Below, piece by piece: positions 16,386 through 23,827 of a stretch of 47,207 nucleotides of DNA (position 1 is its first letter; the number at the start of each line of letters is the position of its first letter). The DNA comes from Candidatus Gallacutalibacter pullicola. GTDB taxonomy: Bacteria; Bacillota; Clostridia; Oscillospirales; Acutalibacteraceae. The stretch covers positions 1-47,207 of the forward strand of contig DVHF01000040.1 of NCBI GenBank assembly GCA_018712265.1, read 5' to 3'. The position numbers were made by a program, and so were the translations under genes. Under the pieces are notes generated by a model. That model saw nothing but the letters and a program-made list of their open reading frames with translations, did not search any database and was not told the DNA's origin.

Positions 16386-17072
16386 ATGAAGCTTCCGCTG
16401 CCGGAGAAGATTCCGGTTTCTGAAATCTGCCGCGGGATGGGTCTGCCGTCCCACGCGGAGCCCGACGAAGCGACGCTGGCGCTTGCGGAAAAGGCGGCGG
16501 CCCTGGTGCTGGAATCGGCACAGCCGCGCATGATCTGGCGGCAGCTTCCGCTTGCGTGGGACGGGGACAGCCCCCGGATCGCGGCGGAGCTGCCGCTGGA
16601 GGGACGCGACATCCGGCTGCATCTGGCCGGGTGTGACGGCTGCGTCCTGCTGGCTGTTACGCTGGGACCGGGGACGGATCTGCTGCTGCGCCGCCTGTCG
16701 GCCGGGGGGATGGATCTCGCGGTGGCGGCGGACGCCGCGGCAAGCGTGCTGATCGAGCAGTGCGCGGACGAGGCGGAACGGCAGATCCGGGACGGGCTGC
16801 CGCCGGATCGGTACATGACAGGCCGGTATTCGCCTGGTTACGGCGATTTGACGATCCAGATTCAGGGCAGGCTGGTCGACGCGGTCAACGCGCAGAGACA
16901 GATCGGCCTTGCCGTCACGTCCAACGGGATCCTCACGCCGCGCAAGAGTATCACCGCGCTGCTCGGCGTGGCGGATCATCCGGTCAAAGGCCATCTGGCA
17001 GGATGCGCCAGCTGCGCGCTGCGCGAGATCTGCAAGTACCGCAAGGAGGGAAAAACCTGTGCAGGGAATTGA
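16386..17072 (+). CDS. Stand-alone B12-dependent methionine synthase activation-domain protein
   Basis: A 228-residue protein matching the C-terminal reactivation domain of cobalamin-dependent MetH as a separate polypeptide. The region TGRYSPGYGDLTIQIQ (~residues 140-155) corresponds to the SAM/cobalamin-facing motif of that domain, and the GNGILTPRKSITALLG-like end is typical of the stand-alone clostridial version. The C-terminus carries CASC...C cysteines (CASCALREICKY) that may bind metal. It presumably re-methylates oxidised cob(II)alamin using SAM and an electron donor. It sits between metF and metH and overlaps the metH start by 14 bases. AAGGAGG precedes the ATG. Confidence 0.85.
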   Translation: MKLPLPEKIPVSEICRGMGLPSHAEPDEATLALAEKAAALVLESAQPRMIWRQLPLAWDGDSPRIAAELPLEGRDIRLHLAGCDGCVLLAVTLGPGTDLLLRRLSAGGMDLAVAADAAASVLIEQCADEAERQIRDGLPPDRYMTGRYSPGYGDLTIQIQGRLVDAVNAQRQIGLAVTSNGILTPRKSITALLGVADHPVKGHLAGCASCALREICKYRKEGKTCAGN

Positions 17073-19461
17073 TTTATTTGCAAAAGATAGGTTTGTGATT
17101 CTGGACGGCGCGATGGGCACCATGCTGCAAAAGCTGGGCCTGAAGCCCGGCGCGCGCCCGGAACTGCTTGCCGTGACGGATCCGGAGCTGCTGCGCCGCG
17201 TCCATAGGGAATATCTGGAAGCGGGCGCGCAGGTCGTGTATGCGAATACGTTCGGCGCAAGCCCGCATAAGCTGGAGGGCAGCGGCCATACGCCGGAGGA
17301 GCTCATTCCGGCGGCGCTGCGGATCGCGCGGGAGGAGGCCGAAAAATACGGCGCTCTGACGGCGCTCGATATGGGGCCGCTCGGCGAACTGCTGGAGCCC
17401 GCCGGGACGCTGGCGTTTGAGGACGCGGTGGATCAGTTTGCGCGGATGGTAAAAGCCGCGGACGGTCTGGCGGATCTCGTGGTGATCGAGACGATGACGG
17501 ATCTGTATGAGGTCAAGGCCGCGCTGCTGGCGGTCAAGGAAAATTGCAGCCTGCCGGTGATTGTCTCCATGAGCTTTGAGGAAAACGGGCGCACCTTTAC
17601 GGGGTGCAGCGTAGAGTCGTTTGCCGCGATGGCTGGCGGTCTCGGCGCTGACGGTCTCGGAATCAACTGTTCGCTCGGCCCGGCGGAGATCCTTCCGATC
17701 GCGAAAAGGCTGTGCGAAACGGCCCCGGCGGACGCGATTGTATTCGTCAAGCCGAACGCCGGACTGCCGGATCCCGCCACAGGGGAGTACCATCTCGACG
17801 CGGACGGTTTTCTGGAAGAAATAAAGCCGTATGCGGAGATAGGCATTTCCGTGGTTGGCGGCTGCTGCGGAACGACGCCGGATCATATCAGAAAGCTTGC
17901 CGCTTACTTTGCGGATCGCGTCCCGGCGGCGCGGCAGTCGGAGGAGAGGAGCGTTCTTTGCAGCGCGACAAAGCTGGTGGATGCCGGAGATGCCGTCGTG
18001 GTGGGCGAGCGGATCAACCCCACCGGGAAGAAGCGGTTCCAGCAGGCGCTGCGCGAGGGGGACATGGACTATATCCTCTCGCAGGCGGTATCGCAGGCGG
18101 ACGCGGGCGCGCAGATGCTCGATGTGAACGTCGGTCTACCGGACATTGACGAGCCCGCCATGCTCGAGCGCACGGTACGCGCGCTGCAGGCCGTCACCGA
18201 TCTGCCGCTGCAGCTCGATTCAACGAATCCGGAGGCATTGGCGCGCGGCCTGCGCGTCTACTGCGGGAAACCGCTCGTCAATTCCGTGAACGGCGAAAAA
18301 AAATCGCTCGACGCCATCCTGCCGCTGTGTAAAAAATACGGCGCGGCCGTCATCGGCCTGACGCTCGACGAAAACGGCATCCCGCCCAAGGCGGAGGACA
18401 GGTTCGCCATTGCCCGCAGGATCCGCGACGCGGCCGCATCCTACGGAATCCCCGCGCGCGACGTGTATATCGACTGCCTGACGCTCACGGCCAGCGCCCA
18501 GCAGGCCGAGGTTGCCGAGACGCTTAAGGCGCTGACGATGTGTAAAAAGGAGCTCGGCGTGCGGACGGTGCTGGGAGTGTCGAATATCAGCTTCGGCCTG
18601 CCGTGCCGCGAATATCTGAACGTCAGCTTTCTGACGCTCGCGCTCGCCGCCGGGCTGGATCTCGCTATCATGAATCCGAACACGGAATCCATGATGGCCG
18701 CGGTGGCTTCGTTCCGCGTGCTGATGAACCGCGATAAGCAGTCCGCCGATTATATTGCGCGGTATGCGGGCATGACGGTTTCGTCCGCACCCTCCGCTGT
18801 CCGAACGGGAAACGGCGCTCCGTCCGCGTCCGGAGGACAGGGGATGGGTCTGGCAGAGGCTGTGGAAAAGGGACTGCGCGCTGAGGCTGCCGCCGCCGCA
18901 AAGCGGGAACTCGCTGAAAAACCGCCGCTCGACGTGGTGAACGGGATTTTGATCCCCGCGCTCGATGAGGTAGGCGCGCGGTTTGAGAAAGGCACGCTCT
19001 ATCTGCCGCAGCTTTTGCAGGCAGCGGGCGCGGCACAGGCGGCGTTCGACCTCGTCAAGGACGCGATTGCCGCACAGGGGACGCCGCCGGTCAGCCGCGG
19101 AAAGATTGTGGTAGCCACGGTAAAGGGCGATATCCACGATATCGGCAAAAATATCGTCAAGGTGATTTTGGAGAATTACGGATACAGCGTGACGGATCTG
19201 GGCCGCGACGTCCCGCCGGAACGCGTAGTGGAGACTGTGCGCGAGACCGGCGCGCCGCTGGTGGGATTATCCGCGTTGATGACAACGACGCTGCCGAGTA
19301 TGGAACAGACGATCCGGATGTTGCGTGAGGAAAAGCTGCCGTGTAAGATCATGGTAGGGGGCGCGGTGCTTACGCCGGAATACGCGGCAAGGATGGGCGC
19401 GGATTTCTATGCTAAGGACGCGAAACAGAGCGCGGACATCGCCAAGGAAGTGCTAGGGTAA
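17059..19461 (+). CDS. metH: Cobalamin-dependent methionine synthase lacking the activation domain
   Basis: An 800-residue MetH that transfers methyl from methyl-THF to homocysteine. The homocysteine domain (~1-290) holds the zinc cysteines C204 (GINCSLGP) and C269-C270 (GGCCGTTP). The pterin domain (~310-565) begins VVGERINPTGKK. After a low-complexity Ser/Gly linker come the helical cap (LLQAAGAAQAAF) and the B12 domain with D691-x-H693-x-x-G696 in GDIHDIGKNIV. The ~330-residue activation domain of long MetH is missing and is supplied by the preceding gene. I use the GTG at 17059 because AAGGAGGG lies at 17043-17050. The R1 repeat begins about 15 bases after the stop. Confidence 0.95.
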   Translation: MQGIDLFAKDRFVILDGAMGTMLQKLGLKPGARPELLAVTDPELLRRVHREYLEAGAQVVYANTFGASPHKLEGSGHTPEELIPAALRIAREEAEKYGALTALDMGPLGELLEPAGTLAFEDAVDQFARMVKAADGLADLVVIETMTDLYEVKAALLAVKENCSLPVIVSMSFEENGRTFTGCSVESFAAMAGGLGADGLGINCSLGPAEILPIAKRLCETAPADAIVFVKPNAGLPDPATGEYHLDADGFLEEIKPYAEIGISVVGGCCGTTPDHIRKLAAYFADRVPAARQSEERSVLCSATKLVDAGDAVVVGERINPTGKKRFQQALREGDMDYILSQAVSQADAGAQMLDVNVGLPDIDEPAMLERTVRALQAVTDLPLQLDSTNPEALARGLRVYCGKPLVNSVNGEKKSLDAILPLCKKYGAAVIGLTLDENGIPPKAEDRFAIARRIRDAAASYGIPARDVYIDCLTLTASAQQAEVAETLKALTMCKKELGVRTVLGVSNISFGLPCREYLNVSFLTLALAAGLDLAIMNPNTESMMAAVASFRVLMNRDKQSADYIARYAGMTVSSAPSAVRTGNGAPSASGGQGMGLAEAVEKGLRAEAAAAAKRELAEKPPLDVVNGILIPALDEVGARFEKGTLYLPQLLQAAGAAQAAFDLVKDAIAAQGTPPVSRGKIVVATVKGDIHDIGKNIVKVILENYGYSVTDLGRDVPPERVVETVRETGAPLVGLSALMTTTLPSMEQTIRMLREEKLPCKIMVGGAVLTPEYAARMGADFYAKDAKQSADIAKEVLG

Positions 19462-19469
19462 AGCGAAAC

Positions 19470-19640
19470 ATAAAAGTTTTGCTCAAGCTTTTTCAAAAGC
19501 TTGCGACGGGGTGTGGGGGCGAGGAGCCCCCACAAGCCAAAGGGAACGCGAAGCGTTCCACCCAGAAAGGTGAGCAAACAGTGAAAGCAAACCATCCGGG
19601 GGATGGTTTGCTGGAACGCCTTTGCGGTCCCCCAAGCGGC
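19470..19640 (+). repeat. R1 repeat copy b, after the metH stop
   Basis: Same order of hairpins as copy a, read from the metH stop: h1 19484-19503, h2 19512-19534 (TGTGGGGGC/GCCCCCACA), h3 19543-19559 (GGAACGC/GCGTTCC), h4 19587-19611 (GCAAACCATCC/GGATGGTTTGC). In h4 a G-C pair of copy a is replaced by A-T on both arms, so pairing is kept. Confidence 0.85.
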
Positions 19641-19754
19641 GCGGATGGACACTGGAGCGCGCCCCGCAGAGAGCTTCCCTCACAGGAACGCCCGCCTCTA
19701 CGCTATATTTCTAAAAATAGAAATAAATATAATAAGTATAAATTAAGTACAAGA

Positions 19755-19812
19755 TAAAAGCACAGCCATCGTCAACCCGTTTGGGCCGAGAATGGCTGTG
19801 CTTTGTTTTTTG
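19755..19812. terminator. Bidirectional terminator between metH and the SUKH gene
   Basis: AAAGCACAGCCAT and ATGGCTGTGCTTT form a 13-bp stem. A T-run follows on the plus strand (GTTTTTTG), and a weaker T-rich stretch follows on the minus strand. The flanking genes converge on it. Confidence 0.8.
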
Positions 19813-19823
19813 TATTGTCAAAC

Positions 19824-20693
19824 TTACTGTTTCTTCTGCGCGCGTTCTAGCGGGAACAGATACAGCTTCGACGGCGCACCCTTTTCTCCGCCGTCCTCGC
19901 CGTTATTGAGCAGGCAGACGCCAACCATCTTTTCCGCATTGTTCCAGAATGTGCGTGTATACAGGCAGTCATACGGCATCTTTGACGGGAACAGCTGTCC
20001 TGCGTCGAGACCATGTTCTGCGAGATAGGCGTTGATTGCGTCCTTCCCCTCGATCTCGCTTTGCGGTACGTACGCCAGAAATTCCATCAGCATGAAAAGC
20101 AGGAACGATTCGATACTGTTTGACACCACTGCCCATTCAAAGTAATCGTCGTCTGTTGTGAGCGATACCGGCGGACTTTCCCTGTCCAGATCCTCCGCGC
20201 GGATCCCTGCATAGAAGCAGCCCTGATTCTCCACCCAGATCATCAGGTAATTGCCTGTGATTTCTCCCCATCTTTCGCGCGGAAGCTGGTTGATCTGGTA
20301 ATAGGGATTTTCCGGATCCGGGCCGTATTCCTCCCATTCCGGTTCCCATTCGTCGCGGATACTTTCCGCAATCACATCATGGGACAGGCTGAGTTCCTCG
20401 GGCGGGAGAATGTAGTGCATTTTTTCGTTCAGACCAGCTTTTCCACATTCCAGCAGATACCGGCGATATCTCTCCGGGATACGGACGCCGAGCCTTTCCT
20501 CTGCCGCGCGGATTTCTTCCTCCGAAAACCCGGACGCGCTTTTTCCGTCCCTGTTCCCGTAGACGGGTTCCAGCAGGCGCACAAGCGTCTCCGGTTCGAG
20601 CTGATACTGTACGCTGTCAGCGGACAGGTTCTTTGAAAGCTGTTCGGATCCTGGTTCCGGAAATGTTGTGGAAGCTGTTTTTTTCTCAGTCAT
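19824..20693 (-). CDS. SUKH (SMI1/KNR4) family protein
   Basis: A 289-residue acidic protein. A SUKH domain begins near residue 65 with FSEEEIRAAEERLGVRIPER and YRRYLLECG, followed by the family's aromatic patterns YYQINQLPRERWGEI and NYLMIWVENQGCFYAGI. SUKH proteins are often immunity proteins to contact-dependent or polymorphic toxins. No toxin gene is next to it, so that role is not shown here. The start (MTEKKTAS) is chosen for the AAGGAA just upstream; a longer reading enters the R1-side intergenic DNA. The gene is flanked by two R1 copies in opposite orientation. Codon use resembles its neighbours. Confidence 0.75.
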   Translation of the reverse strand: MTEKKTASTTFPEPGSEQLSKNLSADSVQYQLEPETLVRLLEPVYGNRDGKSASGFSEEEIRAAEERLGVRIPERYRRYLLECGKAGLNEKMHYILPPEELSLSHDVIAESIRDEWEPEWEEYGPDPENPYYQINQLPRERWGEITGNYLMIWVENQGCFYAGIRAEDLDRESPPVSLTTDDDYFEWAVVSNSIESFLLFMLMEFLAYVPQSEIEGKDAINAYLAEHGLDAGQLFPSKMPYDCLYTRTFWNNAEKMVGVCLLNNGEDGGEKGAPSKLYLFPLERAQKKQ

Positions 20694-20771
20694 AAAATTT
20701 CCTTCTTTCCGCATTTCTGCTGGATGCCGCCTCGCGGCAGGGCTTTGTATGAACCGTGGGCATACTGCCTC

Positions 20772-20925
20772 TGGGGATCGCAAAGGCGTTCCGGCGAACC
20801 ATCCACTGGATGGTTCGCCTTCACTGTTTGCTCACCTTTTCGGGGCGCTCCGCGCTTTTTACGGGGGCCAGCCCCCGCGCCCCCGCAGCCTTTTGAAAAA
20901 GGCTGGCGAAAACTTTATGTTTTGC
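20772..20925 (-). repeat. R1 repeat copy c, after the dnaI stop
   Basis: Third and most divergent copy, with the same hairpin order from the dnaI stop: h1 20886-20905 (CAGCC.../...GGCTG), h2 near 20861-20879, h3 20845-20855, h4 20794-20818 (GCGAACCATCC/GGATGGTTCGC). In h1 two neighbouring base pairs differ from copies a and b on both arms, again keeping the stem. Confidence 0.8.
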
Positions 20926-20947
20926 TTGCCTTTGGTGCTCTGCTGAC

Positions 20948-21928
20948 TTACAGCGACCTCCTCTGCTGCCGCACATCACTCCCATAGAAAAACAACCGAA
21001 TATAGCTGCCAATAATCCTGGAAACAAATCGTTCCGTATATCTTGTCTCCATCTCGCGCAGCGACAGGTTCGTACTGATGATAGTCGGCCGCTTAGACAT
21101 CAATCTTGTATTGACGATATTATAGATAGCCGCATCGATAAATGAAGTGGAAAATTCCGTGCCGAGATCGTCAAGGATCAGCAGATCACACGACAGCAGC
21201 ATCTGATTGGTTTCGTCGTCGGAATCGCGGCGGAAGCGTTCCTTTTCCAGACTGGACGCGAGGTTCTGGGTGGATCCGTAAATCACGCCGAAGCCACGTT
21301 CGATCGCTTCGTTCGCAATCGACAGGGATAAATGCGTTTTGCCGAGCCCGGTGCCGCCCTGCATCAGCAGGCTGGGGGAGTCAGGCGAAAAATTCGCGGC
21401 ATAGCGGCGGCAGTAGGAGAGAATTTTCCCGATCTGTGCGCGGGGGGAGGGACGGTCGGGGGAATCAGAGGTATCGGGATAATAGGAGAGCGAGAAGGAA
21501 TCGAAGGTGCACAGCGACAGCGGCGTGGAATCGTTCAGTCTGCGGTATGCTTCTTTGCGGAGAAGCTCTTTCAGACAGGAGCACATCCTGCCGTCGATAT
21601 AGCCGGTGTCCTCGCATTTGGGGCATTGGTAATGCGGTTGGAGATAGTCCTCCGGCAGCCCGGCAGAGGCGAGAAGCTGCCGCCGTTCCTCCTGAAGCGC
21701 AAGATTGTTTTCCTTGAGCTTGGCCAGAATTTCCCCGGAATTTCCGCTGCCGAGCACGGCCTTTGCCGCCTGTACCGCCGTGTGGGAGAGCAGCCGTTCG
21801 ATCTCCGCTGCGCGCGGGCAGGCCGCGTAAAAATCATCCCGGCGGCGGCGCGATTCCTGTTCCGCCGCGACGCGCTGCAAATTGAGCTTTTCCATCACGG
21901 CCTGATAGACGTCCTTTCCGTATCCCAT
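20948..21928 (-). CDS. dnaI: DnaI/DnaC-type replicative helicase loader
   Basis: A 326-residue AAA+ ATPase that loads the DnaB/DnaC replicative helicase. The N-terminal half holds a helical region and a zinc-finger-like cluster (CPKC... CSC, residues ~110-127). The ATPase domain has Walker A GGTGLGKTHLS and Walker B LLILDDLGTE, then the sensor region TIISTNLSL and the arginine-finger stretch RFVSRIIGSY. TAAGGGGGTG precedes the ATG. It starts 12 bases after the dnaD-like gene, the usual primosome pairing in Firmicutes. The symbol follows the Bacillus name; clostridial copies are often just annotated as DnaC-like ATPases. Confidence 0.88.
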   Translation of the reverse strand: MGYGKDVYQAVMEKLNLQRVAAEQESRRRRDDFYAACPRAAEIERLLSHTAVQAAKAVLGSGNSGEILAKLKENNLALQEERRQLLASAGLPEDYLQPHYQCPKCEDTGYIDGRMCSCLKELLRKEAYRRLNDSTPLSLCTFDSFSLSYYPDTSDSPDRPSPRAQIGKILSYCRRYAANFSPDSPSLLMQGGTGLGKTHLSLSIANEAIERGFGVIYGSTQNLASSLEKERFRRDSDDETNQMLLSCDLLILDDLGTEFSTSFIDAAIYNIVNTRLMSKRPTIISTNLSLREMETRYTERFVSRIIGSYIRLFFYGSDVRQQRRSL

Positions 21929-21940
21929 AAAAACACCCCC

Positions 21941-22978
21941 TTATGCTTCCTCCGGCACATCGAGACTCATGCGCTCGTATTCGCTGATGTCGTATGTAGC
22001 CTGATGCTTCTGCTGACGATCGGACTTTGCCTTTTCCTCGAGCTCCGCCTGCGCCTGTTCCAGCGTAGTGATGTGGTTTTTCTGCCACCTCTCGAGGATC
22101 TTTCCCATGTATTTCAGGCTGATTTTTCCCGTGGAATCCACACACCTGTTGTATGCCTCGCGGATCATGTCCTCCGGGAACGCCCATTCCTTGATCCAGC
22201 GGTAGGCGGTCTGTTCCTCGTTGGGACTGGGCGAACGCTTGGAGATCCCCAGGATCTGCGCCAAAGTCCGCCATGCGGCGGCACGCTCGTCGAGCGCGCG
22301 GAGCTTTTCCTCCACAAGCTCGTGGGTATTGATCCCCTCGTCGGCCCAGCGGAGGCCGACCGTTTCGATGTAGTTTGTGGTATCGCGCCCGCGGGATTTT
22401 GTATACTGGAGAAGCATCAGGATCACGTCTCCGGGCAGACCGCAGTCGTCGTGGAGCATGAGCAGCGTAGAGGACAGACCGGGGGAGAGCGGACGGCCCA
22501 GAATCTGCTGGGCTTCTTCCATCATATAGCGGACCTCGTCGGAATGGCTGATGCGTTCCGCGATGAACAGCCCGTCCGGTTTGGGGAGACGGCGCCGGAC
22601 GTGGTGCACAGGTGCAGGATCCCCGGCAGTCTCCGCTCCGGACTGCTCCTGCGGATGTGCAGGAACAGCCGGAGCGGCGGAAGCTGCCCCAGCCTGCGAA
22701 TGATTTTCTGCATCCAGAGGCGCGGGGGAAAGATCGCCGTTCTGCTCTGCCAGGATGCCGGATTCGAGCCAATAGCTCATGGCGTCGCGGACGTCGGCAG
22801 GCGAGGAGGAAAGCGACTGCGCGATTTTTTCCGCCGAGACGGGTTCGCCCGCGTGGCGGAGGCACCAGAGCAGGACTTTCAGCTGTAAGGCCCCTGCCAG
22901 TTTAAGATGTTGATCGACAAGGGCGCACGGCACCGCGAACACGGAATTCCATGCCCCTAAATTTAAAGTATATTCCAT
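21941..22978 (-). CDS. DnaD-domain primosome protein
   Basis: A 345-residue protein. An N-terminal winged-helix (DnaD N-domain: LKLAGALQLKVLLWCLRHAG, SAEKIAQSLSSSPADVRDAM) is followed by a Pro/Ala/Ser-rich linker. Then come two DnaB_2/DnaD C-terminal domains (around residues 140-215 and 230-305; note YTKSRGRDTTNYIETVGLRW and AYRWIKEWAFPEDMIREAYN). DnaD proteins help to open the origin and recruit the helicase loader, which is encoded next. The ATG at 22978 is used; a GTG four codons upstream is possible. The leader is long and contains part of repeat R2. Confidence 0.85.
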   Translation of the reverse strand: MEYTLNLGAWNSVFAVPCALVDQHLKLAGALQLKVLLWCLRHAGEPVSAEKIAQSLSSSPADVRDAMSYWLESGILAEQNGDLSPAPLDAENHSQAGAASAAPAVPAHPQEQSGAETAGDPAPVHHVRRRLPKPDGLFIAERISHSDEVRYMMEEAQQILGRPLSPGLSSTLLMLHDDCGLPGDVILMLLQYTKSRGRDTTNYIETVGLRWADEGINTHELVEEKLRALDERAAAWRTLAQILGISKRSPSPNEEQTAYRWIKEWAFPEDMIREAYNRCVDSTGKISLKYMGKILERWQKNHITTLEQAQAELEEKAKSDRQQKHQATYDISEYERMSLDVPEEA

Positions 22979-23054
22979 AGTTTCAGACACCCCGATGCGG
23001 TAAGTGAAAAACGAAAAGTGAATAGTGAATAGTTTGTTTTGCCCGGCTGGGCGT

Positions 23055-23152
23055 ACGATCCAGCCTGCCGCCGCGACAGAGTACCTGCGGCAACGGTGTT
23101 TCAGCGACCGGAGGGAGCGATCCGTGGTTTGCTCACCGCAGGTGAGCTTTCT
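23055..23152 (+). repeat. Partial R2 repeat in the dnaD leader
   Basis: Matches the 3' module of R2 (compare 6711-6792 on the minus strand and 40640-40745): GCCTGCCGCCGCGACAGAG, then TTTCAGCGACCGG, GGGAGCGATCCG and a perfect inverted repeat GCTCACCgcaGGTGAGC at 23131-23147. It lies in the transcribed leader of the minus-strand dnaD gene. Confidence 0.65.
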
Positions 23153-23165
23153 GTAGGATGTGGAT

Positions 23166-23195
23166 ATTATAGCATATTTTGGTGCTGGGGATCAA
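23166..23195 (-). promoter_or_regulatory. Candidate promoter of dnaD-dnaI
   Basis: On the minus strand TTGATC (23190-23195), an 18-base spacer and TATAAT (23166-23171). This gives a leader of about 180 bases. Confidence 0.55.
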
Positions 23196-23377
23196 GAATC
23201 GTGTCTTTTGGGATGAAAGGTGGTTCCGGGTAATTTATAAAGAAAAACCCGCACAGCGTTCCGTGTCGAAATTTTTGAGACGGAATAGCTGAAAACTGCG
23301 GCACAGCACATTTCCGGGGCTGAATTAGGGAAGAAAAAGGTCGGAAAAAGATAATTTAAAAAAATTTTGGAAAAGCC

Positions 23378-23406
23378 TTGACAAAAAAGGATCGGTAGAG
23401 TATAAT
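23378..23406 (+). promoter_or_regulatory. Consensus promoter of the tRNA-Gly pair
   Basis: TTGACA (23378-23383), exactly 17 bases, TATAAT (23401-23406): a perfect sigma-A consensus 31 bases before the first tRNA-Gly. Confidence 0.9.
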
Positions 23407-23437
23407 AACACACGTTCCGTTTCGTGAAAGTTGTTGT

Positions 23438-23513
23438 GCGGACGTAGCTCATCTGGTAGAGCGCCACCTTGCCAAGGTGGAGGTAGCGAGTTCGAGCCTC
23501 GTCGTCCGCTCCA
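23438..23513 (+). tRNA. tRNA-Gly (GCC)
   Basis: 76 bases with a full cloverleaf: acceptor GCGGACG/CGTCCGC, D-arm GCTCATCTGGTAGAGC, anticodon arm CCACC-TTGCCAA-GGTGG (anticodon GCC), T-arm GCGAG-TTCGAGC-CTCGT, discriminator T as expected for glycine, and encoded CCA. Confidence 0.97.
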
Positions 23514-23674
23514 CAAGCCTAAATCCCTGACGGCAGGAAATCTGTACGGACGCTGTATGAGACGATACGGCACGGGGATGCTGTTATTGCGGGTACTGTA
23601 CTGCGGTTTGAGTGCAGGGAGGTTCCCATCCGGGAAAGCCTGTACGCAATCTGCGTTCCGGGATGGAAAGATAT

Positions 23675-23750
23675 GCGGACGTAGCTCATCTGGTAGAGCG
23701 CCACCTTGCCAAGGTGGAGGTAGCGAGTTCGAGCCTCGTCGTCCGCTCCA
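23675..23750 (+). tRNA. tRNA-Gly (GCC), second identical copy
   Basis: Identical in all 76 bases to the copy at 23438-23513. I see no separate strong promoter in the 161-base spacer, so both are probably cut from one transcript ending at the terminator at 23774. Confidence 0.97.
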
Positions 23751-23773
23751 CGGGAAAATCCCGGGTAATGGTC

Positions 23774-23804
23774 GCGCACCTCACGAAGTGGGGTGCGCTT
23801 TTTA
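23774..23804 (+). terminator. Terminator after the tRNA-Gly pair
   Basis: GCGCACCTCAC pairs with GTGGGGTGCGC (one T-G pair) around a 3-base loop, followed by TTTTTAT. It lies 23 bases past the second tRNA and about 30 before typA. Confidence 0.85.
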
Positions 23805-23827
23805 TACTGTAAAAAAGGTGGGTATCC

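Noticed and set aside
19824-20693. Toxin-immunity locus around the SUKH gene
   Set aside because: No toxin, secretion marker or second immunity gene is adjacent, so only the SUKH assignment is supported.
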